Assembly: GCA_030710605.1 (NCBI GenBank)
Contig: CP092880.1
Coordinates: forward strand, 5,395,223 to 5,459,222
DNA from: Cordylochernes scorpioides
Taxonomy: Eukaryota; Arthropoda; Arachnida; Pseudoscorpiones; Chernetidae
Reading direction: 5' to 3'
DNA: 64,000 bases
The translations under genes and the position numbers were made by a program. Below, one piece after another: positions 54,979 to 64,000 of this stretch. The notes beneath the pieces were generated by a model. It made no database searches. It saw only the letters and a program-made list of their open reading frames with translations, and was not told where the DNA came from. Position 1 is the stretch's first letter. Each line of letters starts with the position of its first letter.

Positions 54979-55007
54979 ATCAAACAAGTCTTCTTTCTTA
55001 TCTCAAA

Positions 55008-55290
55008 GCCATGATAATCATGGTGGGTAGTTAGCGACTGCTTTTACTGTAAACGCATCACATGTTTACACATGTGAAAAGCAGTTCGACTTTGCACTTA
55101 CAGATGTGCCAAAGCCCCGTTTGGTTACTTGCACTCGCTGGTGGGGTTGAACTTTTGCAAGAATCGGGGACCGTTGGAGCATTTTTTTTTTTTTTTTTTT
55201 AAACAGGAAAAAGTGTTCAATACGGGAATCAAACCCGGGTCGTAGTGGTCGAAAACCAAACGGTTTAACCAGCCTTCCACCGACCCCCCT
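55008..55290 (-). mobile_element. SINE-t copy, complete
   Basis: CCATGATAATCATGGTGGGT to ACCAGCCTTCCACCGACCCC, with a T-run of 22 in the middle. Confidence 0.8.
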
Positions 55291-55359
55291 ATCAAACAAG
55301 TAAATGATCTTTTCCGAGTCTTCTTGCTAGAATATTGCAAGTCCCTTTCCTTATAGAAG

Positions 55360-55891
55360 TGTGGCGACCACACTTTGCTTCAGTGAGCGTGAACTGGGAC
55401 AAAGCTCCACTAAACACACGAGCAGTGGACGGCCTCGACAACTGCGAGCGTCAACCTGACTACGCATGCGCGCGGGACGTCATCTGAGACTTTTGCTGGC
55501 CACTGGCGGTAAACAAGAAGGCTTGATCCCAACGGACGTTACAACAACCGCTACTTCTTTTCTCTCCATATATTTCTGGCTTTAAATAAATTAATTTTAA
55601 TTATAATTTTATCAGCGGCCTTTCCACAAGCCACACCACACAACAACCATCCCACAAAAGAAGCAATGTCTATCTCCACAGTGCAACCAGCGTCAATACC
55701 ACAAGGGGTAGCTGAATCATTACGGTATCTCCACATTAGGAATGGCCTTCAAACAAACAGTCCTACTGTTCCTAGAGTAACAGCCTCACCATCCTTGAGC
55801 ACAGCTTTACCGCTCAACAAGTCAAGACTACATACAACCCAAACTGGTTAAGACATTTTGGCCTGATGAGATTATGCAGTTAACCTTTTTA
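55360..55891. other. Unassigned, GC-richer, possible LTR remnant
   Basis: TGTGGCGACCACACTTTG near 55361, CATGCGCGCGGGACGTCATC, later CCACACCACACAACA near 55640. It starts with TG and has a CA end candidate, with an ORF of 61 codons behind it. No second LTR or duplication. Confidence 0.3.
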
Positions 55892-56012
55892 TGGAACTCC
55901 ACTTTTGCCGGTCCCAAGCCCGGATGCAAAAAGGAGGAAGAGGGAGCAGTAACAAGCTTGCTAAAAAACCTGGGCTCAGCTGGCCCGGCTGATAGTACCC
56001 TTTAAGGGCTCC
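55892..56012 (-). repeat. Family D repeat, 3' half
   Basis: CTCCACTTTTGCCGGTCCCA to TACCCTTTAAGGGCTCCTAA, the complement of the 3' half. Confidence 0.6.
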
Positions 56013-56057
56013 TAATCCAATTTGGATTTGGTCTTATTACCTTGTGTTTATAATCTA

Positions 56058-56465
56058 CTAGCCGAATGACCCGGGCAACGCCCGTGTTTTACCCGATTGA
56101 ATGTTTTGATTCAAATACTATTTGTTACAATTATAAATTGGCGCCTTAAATAAATACATATATTAGTTAATAACTATAGCCTATGTGCTTTATCTGTCTA
56201 TGTACTGTTGGTTTCCGTAGGCGTCTCTTACTGGGAAAAAGAAAGAGAGGATTCCATTTAGTTATTAACTAATATATGCATTTATTTAAGGAGCGACCTG
56301 CTCCAACACAATAGTTACAAAAATGAAGAAGCGAGTGGGGGGGGCGCAAAGGTGGCGTGATCGTAGCCAACCAATAGGAGAGAGCCATTCCTAAAAAAAA
56401 GCAAACGGTGACAGAGATGAAAAATGAAGAATTAAGAACGCATGACGTTCGTAACTGTATATAGA
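56058..56465 (-). mobile_element. Helitron-like non-autonomous element inside a family H copy
   Basis: Same element as 3425-3837, on the minus strand. Both flanks belong to family H (TTATAATCTA on the left, ATAATCCAAATTGTGCC on the right), and removing it restores GGATTATAGATT exactly. Confidence 0.7.
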
Positions 56466-56601
56466 ATAATCCAAATTGTGCCATATAACAACCGTTACTA
56501 TAAATCACAGCTTTCCTACAGACGGATCTAACAATATTTGACAGCAAAAAGGGGAAGAGATATTTGAAAAGTCATATGATAAAAGGCACACAATTTGAAT
56601 T

Positions 56602-56747
56602 GATCAGGCACAATTTGGATAATAGAATATAAACACAAGGTAATAAGACCAAATCCAAGTACTTTTGTCTGAAGATGGTAACAATGCTGTTACCGAAATG
56701 TCACACACTATTTATTTATTTGGATTTGGTCTTATTACCTTGTGAGA
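56602..56747. mobile_element. Family H single-arm copy, 12-bp target duplication
   Basis: 146 bp flanked by ACAATTTGAATT (56590-56601 and 56748-56759). It carries one hairpin: CUGAAGA, U, GGUAAC-AAUGCU-GUUACC, GAAAUGUC. Confidence 0.8.
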
Positions 56748-57035
56748 ACAATTTGAATTATAAGTACAAGCTTTTTCTTGTAGAAAAGCCATATAAGATG
56801 TTATACCCTAGAGGTCAGCACTGGCTTCCAAGACTCGGCCAAGGAAACTAAAAGTGTCCTAAATGTAAAAATATCAGGGTCACATTTTAAAACCTGAGGA
56901 TCAACTTTACACCTGTTTCAAGGTCATTTCCAGGCCATCAGTTTCTATGGGAGCTGGTTGTGGCCGGGATTCTACTTTCTAAATTAGATATCTTTATGCT
57001 TCACATTTGAACAACAATTTATATAGAATGAAAAT

Positions 57036-57245
57036 TGCAATTATACTGCGAATGTTTCTTTTGAACGAAAAATCTAAATTTATTTTAAGGAGAAATAGGG
57101 ATTATTTCTAACCTTAGAGAGGATGAAGTAGGATAGGATGAATTGTGAAGAGTATTGATAAACGGAGAAATAAAAGTGTCCAGGGATGGGAATTTGCTGC
57201 ATATTTGCAATTTTCGTTCTACAATCATAAGCCGCATTATAAACA
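57036..57245. mobile_element. Family E copy, diverged
   Basis: TTCTTTTGAACGAAAAATCT, ATTATTTCTAACCTTAGAG, and the right end CTACAATCATAAGCCGCATT. Confidence 0.6.
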
Positions 57246-57252
57246 AAATTAT

Positions 57253-57390
57253 ATATACAGTTAAACCTGTCTATAGCGCCCCCTCTTGGGACTCACCTAA
57301 AATAGGGTGCTATAGACAGGTCACTTTTAATGTAAATCGCATCGTACTACGTATTTAAAATCGGGCGCTATAGACAGGTTTAACTGTATA
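57253..57390. mobile_element. MITE with CAGTTAAACCTGTCTATAGC ends
   Basis: Same family, shorter in the right half (one GCTATAGAGAGGGA block missing). Confidence 0.75.
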
Positions 57391-57462
57391 CAGTAGAACA
57401 AGCTCCATGAGATGGGTCTCTTGCTAGATAGAAGACACCTCTCTACAAAGGACAGTTTTCTT
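57390..57462. mobile_element. Tc1-type MITE fragment
   Basis: CAGTAGAACAAGCTCCATGA to CTCTACAAAGGACAGTTT. Confidence 0.55.
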
Positions 57463-57495
57463 CTCCTTCTTCTTTCTTATCTCCACTCAATTGTA

Positions 57496-58988
57496 CACTG
57501 GTGTCCAAAAAATAAGAAACTTTTGTTTTTTAATGATATGTTTTAAAATAAACAACGCTAAAAGCTAAAAAGTAATTTAATTAGGTATTTTAAGTCGTAG
57601 AATTTATTTATTGCAACCATTCAAGTTGGTAAAATTGAAAATATGCAAATTTTTGCTTGTCTTTATAAGTGTGCTATTTGGAGTGTCGTTTACCCCATCT
57701 AAGAATTATCCAATTATAATTTTATTCAATCCTTAGTTAATTATGAGTTTACGAAAAATTTTAGCAGATGATTTAAAACGGAGAGCTGTTGGAAGAATGG
57801 AGGCAGGGCAATCACAAGTTGAAGTAGCAAAATGGCTAAATGTGAATAAATCTGTGGTCAGCAAAATATGGAAACAGTTCATTGAGACAGGAACCATCAA
57901 AAGAAAAGAAGGCTCTGGTAGAAAAAGAAAAACAGCTACCTCTGAAGACCGTTATCTGGTCGTAACTGCCAAGCGCCATAGGGAGATGACAGCTATTCAA
58001 CTCTCTAATGAACTCTCAAGTGCTACTGGAACGAGAATTTCAAGACAAACTGTTTACCGAAGGCTTCATGAAGGTGCTCTTTATGCAAGACGACCGATGG
58101 TCTGTATCCCTTTAACCTCTGCTCACAGGAGAGCCCGCTTGAATTGGTGCTTGGAGCATCACGCCTGGACTCATGATCAGTGGGCCAATGTTCTCTTCAG
58201 TGACGAGTCAAGATTTAGTTTAAACACAGATTCTTGACGAGTTTTCATCTGGAGGGAGCCTGGAACCCGCTATTCATCCCAGTAACATCAGGGAAATGGA
58301 CAGTTTTAGAGGGGGCAGTCTCTTTGTCTGGGCTGGGATCAGTTCTAGCAGACGCACACCCCTCCACATTTTTTCTGGGGCACTTTAACTGCCCAAAGGT
58401 ACAGGGACGAGATCCTTGAGCCCTATCTAAGACCTTATAGAGATCAAATTGGCCACAATTTAATTTTTATGGACGATAATGCTCGTTCGCATAGGGCTAG
58501 GCTAGTCAATGAATATCTCCAGAGTGAGAATATTCGAAGGATGGATTGGCCAGCCAGATCTCCGGACCTGAATCCAATAGAGCATGTGTGGGATGCTCTA
58601 GGGAGGCGTATTGGAGCTCGTCACCCCCTCTCCCAGAACCCTCGTTGAGCTAAGAACTGCTCTATTGGAGGAGTGGGGTTTACTACCCCTGGACCTCCTC
58701 CAAAGCCTGGTAAACAGTATGAGGGCTCGCTGTGAGACCTTGATAGCTGTTAGAGGTGATCATACTCCCATTTGATATCTTATTTCTTTAAGATCTGGAA
58801 CCTTAGCTTTGGGTATGTTGGTAATAATTTGCATATTTCATAATTTCAAATATATTTTTTATTTTCATATAGCTAGTCAAATTCTCCATAGTTTAAACTA
58901 TTTGTATACTAAATTTTATATTTGTTAATAAATTAGCTTTTGAGAAATTTCAATATTAGTTAAGTTTCTTTTTTTTTGGACACCAGTG
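57496..58988 (+). mobile_element. Second Tc1-like transposon, in the FBXO33 intron
   Basis: 1493 bp between TA 57494-57495 and TA 58989-58990. The inverted repeats start CACTGGTGTCC and end GGACACCAGTG. It belongs to a different family from the copy at 22.9 kb, judged by ends and protein. Confidence 0.92.
57743..58780 (+). pseudogene. Tc1-like transposase, nonsense and frameshift mutations
   Basis: An open frame from ATG 57743 gives 164 residues: a helix-turn-helix (QSQVEVAKWLNVNKSVVSKIW), a second HTH (SRQTVYRRLHEGA) and the first catalytic block FSDESRF, then TGA at about 58236. The frame continues in sense for a while after the stop, then shifts. Further on, MDDNARSHRAR and WPARSPDLNPIEHVWDALG supply the second aspartate and the glutamate with 34 residues between them, a classical DD34E spacing. 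More stops follow near the C-terminus. Confidence 0.85.
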
Positions 58989-58991
58989 TAT

Positions 58992-59333
58992 TAGGGTATC
59001 AAGTTGTAACCCTTGATGGTGTCTGTTTGACAACCATCATGACTGGGTGAGTTAGAATGCGTCTACCTTTGTCATTAAGACTGGGAGCACTACTCAGTGG
59101 CAGGCCGACTTAGCTCCAAAAGAAATGGCCGCCTCTGACATGAGGAACAGACGCCATGTGCAGCTGCTCCTAACAATGGAGTACAAACGCTGCTCATCCT
59201 GTATCCCTGGATTAGGAGCCCTTACAGGGTACTATCAGTCGGGCCAGCTGAGCTCAGGTTTTTTACTGAGCTTGTTACTGCTCCCCTTCCTCCTTTTTCA
59301 TCCGGGCTTGGGACCAGCAAAGGCGGAGTTTTG
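58992..59333 (+). repeat. Family D dispersed repeat, long copy
   Basis: It starts next to the end of the second Tc1 copy and runs to GGGACCAGCAAAGGCGGAGT. Confidence 0.65.
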
Positions 59334-59336
59334 ATG

Positions 59337-60233
59337 CCCAAGATTACCATTTTTACTAATCAGCAAGTCTCTGGTAAGAGGACAATTCACCCTAAAGGAC
59401 ATTTTGGCTCTGCAACTAGGTGTTGTCCTTTACAGAGAGGTAGTTCTACTGTAGCAACTCTCTGGTAAGAAGACTCCCTAAAGGACACTTTGGCTCTGCA
59501 ACTAGGTGTTGTCCTTTACAGAGAGGTAGTTCTACTGTAGCAACTCTCTGGTAAGAAGACTCCCTAAAGGACACTTTGGCTCTGCAACTAGGTGTTGTCC
59601 TTTACAGAGAGGTAGTTCTACTGTAGCAACTCTCTGGTAAGAAGACTCCCTAAAGGACACTTTGGCTCTGCAACTAGGTGTTGTCCTTTACAGAGAGGTA
59701 GTTCTACTGTAGCAACTCTCTGGTAAGAAGACTCCCTAAAGGACACTTTAGCTCTGCAACTAGGTGTTGTCCTTTACAGAGAGGTAGTTCTACTGTAGCA
59801 ACTCTCTGGTAAGAAGACTCCCTAAAGGACACTTTGGCTCTGCAACTAGGTGTTGTCCTTTACAGAGAGGTAGTTCTACTGTAGCAACTCTCTGGTAAGA
59901 AGACTCCCTAAAGGACACTTTGGCTCTGCAACTAGGTGTTGTCCTTTACAGAGAGGTAGTTCTACTGTAGCAACTCTCTGGTAAGAAGACACCTCTCCCT
60001 AAAGGACACTTTGGCTCTGCAACTAGGTGTTGTCCTTTACAGAGAGGTAGTTCTACTGTAGCAACTCTCTGGTAAGAAGACTCCCTAAAGGACACTTTGG
60101 CTCTGCAACTAGGTGTTGTCCTTTACAGAGAGGTAGTTCTACTGTAGCAACTCTCTGGTAAGAAGACTCCCTAAAGGACACTTTAGCTCTGCAACTAGGT
60201 GTTGTCCTTTACAGAGAGGTAGTTCTACTGTAC
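59337..60233. repeat. 86-bp satellite expanded from a Tc1-type MITE
   Basis: After one ordinary MITE end (59340-59450), nine units follow, starting at 59451, 59537, 59623, 59709, 59795, 59881, 59967, 60059 and 60145. Eight are 86 bp. The seventh is 92 bp and keeps ACACCTCTCCC where the others read ACTCCC. The unit is the right-hand part of the MITE, from TAGCAACTCTCTGG to GGTAGTTCTACTG. Units are nearly identical, with a few G/A differences (TTTGGC or TTTAGC). Confidence 0.9.
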
Positions 60234-60420
60234 TAGCTTGTGTTTCTAATCTAAAATTCAAATTGGTATCTTATAAACATTGTGCGATTCCTTCTTTCTC
60301 TCTATCCCGTCCAATTTAATGATTCGCTTGCTTTGAAAACATTTACTCTAATTCAAGTAGATTAATATAGAAAAGTATCAGAGAACAATATCTCTATTAT
60401 ATCTCCAACAAGGAGGCATA

Positions 60421-60482
60421 TACAGTGGAACTTCCATGAGAGGACAATCACGCTAGAAGACACCTCTCTATAAAGGACATAT
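60421..60482. mobile_element. Tc1-type MITE fragment
   Basis: TACAGTGGAACTTCCATGAG to CTCTATAAAGGACA. Confidence 0.55.
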
Positions 60483-60565
60483 TTAAATATTTGTATTGGA
60501 AGATTGTTTTGATTAACAAAGAAAAAAATCTGGGTAATAATAATGATAAGGCACAATTTGGATTA

Positions 60566-60968
60566 TTCTATATACAGTTACGAGCGTCATCAATTCTTCA
60601 GTTTTCATCTCTGTCACAGTTTGCTTTTTTTTTGGAATGGCGCTCTCCTATTGGTTGGCTACAATCACGCCACCTTTGCCCCCCCCCCCACTCACTTTTT
60701 CGTTTTTGTAACTATTGTGTTGGAGCGGGTCGCTCCTTAAATAAATGCATATATTAGTTAATAACTAAATGGAATCCTCTCTTTCTTTTTCCCAGTAAGA
60801 GACGCCTACGGAAGCCAACAGTACATAGACAGATAAAGCACATAGGCTATAGTTATTAACTAACATATACATTTATTTAAGGCGCCAATTTATAATTGTA
60901 ACAAATAGTATTTGAATCAAAACATTCAATCGGGTAAAACACGGGCGTTGCCCGGGTCATTCGGCTAG
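60566..60968 (+). mobile_element. Helitron-like non-autonomous element inside a family H copy
   Basis: Third copy. The insertion point in family H (GGATTA, then TAGATT) is the same base as in the 56.1-kb copy. Confidence 0.7.
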
Positions 60969-61075
60969 TAGATTATAAACACAAGGTAATAAGACCTAAT
61001 CAAAATAAATAAATCAGTACTTTTGTCTGAAGATGGTAACAATGCTGTTACCGAAATGTCACACCCTATTTATTT

Positions 61076-61378
61076 ATTTATTTACAAAGAAGAAACAGAG
61101 CACCTCCTTGGGCTACTCACGCCTGAAGACAAGATTATTCTCGACAAATTCTTCGACATTATCATCAAACATGTTCCGAACATGAACTCCCCAAATAGCA
61201 GGGATTTGTCTAGATTCAAGGTGGCTTTAAGCTCCTGATCCGGATGTGCCCTCGGAAGGGTTACGTCGATTGTATATATCTTTCTTCATTCCTACCATTA
61301 TTATTACCTTATAACTCCCTTTGAGTGTAAAGATTGACGAGATGTCAATAAAATTGTTTAATTGTCAATTGTCACAAC
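61076..61378 (+). repeat. Segment shared with 2.9-3.3 kb, inserted in family H
   Basis: It interrupts a family H arm (TATTTATTTATTTAC, then TTGTCACAACACTATTTATT). It holds about 52 codons of an unknown C-terminus and an AT-rich tail. Confidence 0.55.
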
Positions 61379-61439
61379 ACTATTTATTTATTTGGATTAG
61401 GTCTTATTACCTTGGTTAATAATAGTTTCAAATCTCATG

Positions 61440-62041
61440 TCCATATATATCCAGTAATGCAAATGCAGAATGGAATCGAACAGTAAGGTGGATGAGTAAA
61501 TAGGCCAGAAGGAAGTATGTGATGGGGTAAGGAGGAAAGTTGGGTGAAGGAAAAAAAAAAAGGCAACAAAAATTACATTCTTATGTATAATTTGATTTTT
61601 GAAATTCTTTTGATTTGTTCAAACTTTTAAAAGAAACCAAAACCAAAACAAATTTTTGAAGAGTATAATAAATTTTTAAAATAAGCTCTAATTATAAAAA
61701 ATATTTAATAGAATCCTAAAAATTTTGTCTGTGAAAATCCAATTTTTAAGCAAAAGATGAAAATAAAAAATATCAGAAGATGATAAATTATAGTAAAAAT
61801 TAATGACAGCTTTTTATATAATATATAGATATATTGAAACCTATTGAATTCATATATATATTAATTGTTGATGTGATTTTTAGTATCAAATAAAATTTTA
61901 AAAAATAAGCATATTAGGGTTATATAATGTAAACAATGGTAGACATTGGCATTTGACATTTAAAAGGATTATTATTCTTAAACAGAAGATAATTATAATT
62001 TTAAAGAATACAAATATAATTAAAAATATAATTATACTCAC
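61440..62041. other. Intron sequence beside FBXO33 exon 1
   Basis: AT-rich, with none of the repeat families. Confidence 0.5.
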
Positions 62042-62496
62042 TGATTTAAATTCGCATCATCATAGCTTGCACTTTCATTCCATTCCACAAATCTTTTGGG
62101 CATCAGAGTAAAAATTTCGATCTTCCGATTCTCACTTAGAATATTTAAAATATTTTGAACAGATTGAATTTCATATTGATTCGAGGAATTAAATTCAATA
62201 CTTGCCTCGCGTATAAACCTTGCGCATTTATTCGCCAGGAACTCTGCACCCTTTAACGACTTTTCGTTTGAATTGGAAAAAAAGCCACCGTTTGTAATAT
62301 TTCCCGAGTTATCACAGCTACATATCTTGAAATGTGCTTTAGGCCAAAGGGATGGAGTAAATAAACTTTCTCTCCAAGCTTTACATGTAATAGAGGCATT
62401 TAAACGATCTTTTAACGGTAAATATGAAAATATTCTAACAATTATAACACTAGGAAGATAATCCCAACATCTATTTTCGCTCATCCTTGTCATCAT
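62042..62496 (-). CDS. FBXO33: FBXO33-like F-box protein, coding exon 1
   Basis: First coding exon of an F-box substrate receptor for an SCF (SKP1-CUL1-F-box) ubiquitin ligase. The F-box is at about residues 13-55: LPSVIIVRIFSYLPLKDRL, then CKAWRESLF and LWPKAHF. It is followed by a segment with FLANKCARFIREASIEF, which lines up with the human FBXO33 region around its FLMRKCGWFVRELRVEF. The start is the first ATG (62496; a second ATG follows directly, another at codon 5), with an in-frame TGA about 24 bases upstream. The open frame ends in a TGA created by the donor: exon ...AAATCA, then GTGAGTAT, so the last codon is split after two bases. The exon is AT-rich, unlike its partner exon. Recognition rests on remembered family similarity; the splice site is read directly. 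Confidence 0.85.
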
Positions 62497-63397
62497 TAAA
62501 TTTAGAAAAATATTTTCTCATTTTTAATGACACGAATTTTTTCGCTTCAAGTGTCTAAATCATTCTTGAATACGTACGACACTTTTTGCATGCGCAGCAG
62601 TAGAAGCACGCATGACCAAAACAAACCTATTAAGGTCTATTTATGTAAAAGTCTGGGCACACTGAAAATAATCTTTTAAAAAGAAAACAAATTATATCTT
62701 TGATGTATTTAAGGCAAAGAATGTTATATTGGTGTATTTGCATAATAAGATAATTGTAAAATAAATGTGTCTAATTGATCCGAAAAATATATATATAGTT
62801 TTTATTTTTTTTAATCCGAAAAAAGAAGGTTTAAATGTTAATATATATTATATGTATTACAATTTTATTTTAATTTCAGTAAGAGTTATTTTTATTCCGC
62901 TGGAACCAATATCATTTTTGATTCTAAAATATGATATTTTCTATGTATTTGAAAATTCTTATTTTATAAATAATTAAATATAATTTTTCAATGCCAAATT
63001 TCGATTATTTATAAGTAATATAAAAAGGTAAAAAATACAATACTCTCATTATTAAAATAACCTAATTTCGCCCCCCACATCTTTTATTTTTTTTTAAACA
63101 ATTGAATAAGGAAAAAAATAAATTGTAAAATATTAAATGCATTACTCTAATGAAAAGTATTATCTTATTTCAGAGTTATGATCTAAAAAAATATATCTTA
63201 ATAATTTATTTCTAGCAACCAAATCTCAGCCCATATAATTTTTTTTTTTCAAAAGAAAGTTCAATTTATCAATAGAATATTATTAACTCAAAATTCTTGA
63301 AAATAATCAAAAGGTGAAAATGGATTCAGAAAGAAAAACTTTCAATTATATATATATAATGAACATTTATATTATCTTCTTATTCTTTCCTATCTCC
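62497..63397 (-). promoter_or_regulatory. Upstream region of FBXO33 (5' UTR and promoter, by position)
   Basis: About 900 AT-rich bases upstream of the start codon carry no recognisable repeats. A GCATGCGCAG block near 62588-62598 resembles an NRF1-type GCGCATGC site, a common feature of TATA-less animal promoters, and sits about 95 bases upstream of the ATG. No clear TATA box or initiator stands out. The role is inferred from position only. Confidence 0.35.
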
Positions 63398-63687
63398 ACA
63401 CTGGGTGAAGTAGAATGCGTCTGCCTTTGTCATCAAGACTGGGAGCACTACTCAGTGGCAGGCTGAATTAACTCCAAAAGAAATGGCCACCTCTGACATG
63501 AGGAACAGATGCCATATGCAGCCGCTCCTAACATGGGGTACAAACGCTGCTCATCCTGTTATCCCTGGATTAGAAGCCCTTACAGGGTACTATCAGCCGG
63601 CCAGCTGAGCCCAGGTTTTTTACCGAGCTTGTTACTTCTCCCCCTCTTCTTTTTTCATCCAGGCTTGGGACCAGCAAAAGCGGAGTT
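63398..63687 (+). repeat. Family D dispersed repeat, long copy
   Basis: ACACTGGGTGAAGTAGAATG to GGACCAGCAAAAGCGGAGTT. A little more diverged than the 36.7-kb copy. Confidence 0.65.
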
Positions 63688-63785
63688 ACATTTCTATTAT
63701 TATATATATAAGTAATTATTTAACCTTTAAAATTCGTGTTTGATCTTGTAATTGATATTTATTCACAACAGGGAAGATAAGATAG

Positions 63786-64000
63786 TAGATGTTATAGCCA
63801 CATAAAAAGAAACAGGGAACAGAACATAATATATGTTATAGCCACAGGTAGAGCAGAAGCAGGGAACACAACGTAGCAGATGTTATAACCACACAGCAGG
63901 GCAAGCAGGGAACACAGATCGTAGCAGATGTTATAGCCACACAGAGTAGAAGCAGGGAACACAACGTAGCAGGTAGCAGATGTTATAGTCACACAGTAGA
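63786..64000 (+). repeat. Minisatellite, about 45-50 bp units, runs off the window
   Basis: Five imperfect units of GATGTTATAGCCACA...AGCAGGGAACACAACGTAGC, continuing to the window end. Confidence 0.8.

Larger units (their letters stand above)
60545..61410. mobile_element. Family H copy interrupted by a Helitron-like element and another insert
   Basis: The left end (GATAAGGCACAATTTGGATTA) stops at 60565. It resumes at 60969 (TAGATTATAAACACAAGGTA) after a Helitron-like copy, runs through a hairpin at 61026-61065, and is broken again at about 61080-61375 by a segment shared with 3.0 kb. It closes with TATTTATTTGGATTAGGTCT. Confidence 0.65.
43331..62041 (-). other. FBXO33: FBXO33 intron, 18.7 kb, filled with mobile elements
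   Basis: The intron is bounded by GT (62041-62040) and AG (43332-43331). It carries a full-length but rearranged Ty3/Mag element, a Tc1-like copy, SINEs, Tc1-type MITEs, Helitron-like copies and at least eight fold-back elements of family H. About 600 bases beside exon 1 (61440-62041) have no repeat that I recognise. Confidence 0.75.

Noticed and set aside
59451..60233. CRISPR-like array
   Set aside because: Contiguous 86-bp units without variable spacers, in a eukaryotic intron, derived from a MITE.

Overview
This is eukaryotic, AT-rich, gene-poor and very repeat-rich DNA. The one recognisable host gene is an F-box gene of the FBXO33 type, which points to an animal. The transposon mix (Tc1 and mariner transposases, RNase H-bearing LINE tails with a C-terminal CCHC box, a Mag-like Ty3 element, tRNA-derived SINEs, Helitron-like ends) suggests an arthropod, perhaps a chelicerate. 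The species-level guess is weak.

Host gene: FBXO33 lies on the minus strand in two coding exons, 62496-62042 (F-box, AT-rich) and 43330-42415 (C-terminal leucine-rich part, GC-rich). They are separated by an 18.7 kb intron. Donor GTGAGTAT and acceptor TGTGTGCAG fit, the phases match, and the spliced frame gives 456 residues. A low-complexity stretch at about 39.6-42.4 kb, free of the window's repeat families, is probably its 3' UTR. The AT-rich stretch after 62.5 kb would hold the promoter.

Layout: 1-12 kb holds fold-back elements, Helitron-like copies, SINEs, LINE fragments and a LINE endonuclease relic. 12-22 kb holds a hammerhead-type ribozyme, a 98-bp minisatellite and two solo LTRs. 22-28.4 kb holds a Tc1 and a mariner copy that share one TA, and a 5'-truncated LINE with an intact RNase H domain. 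28-39 kb holds MITEs, SINEs, a 5S rRNA pseudogene, an endonuclease-like ORF and a second hammerhead. The FBXO33 intron (43.3-62.0 kb) holds a very young Ty3/Mag LTR retrotransposon with identical LTRs and a rearranged interior, many short fold-back retroelements carrying hammerhead-like hairpins, SINEs, a defective Tc1 element and an 86-bp satellite grown from a MITE.

The most unusual material: (1) the Ty3 element at 46646-50721, whose gag and protease segments are each inverted in place between perfect LTRs and a 5-bp target duplication; (2) several families of short inverted-repeat elements flanked by 8-14 bp target duplications, several of them built around a hammerhead-like core; (3) two canonical hammerhead motifs. 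Family labels (A, B, C, E, F, H, D, SINE-t, Helitron-like) are mine and refer only to copies seen in this window.
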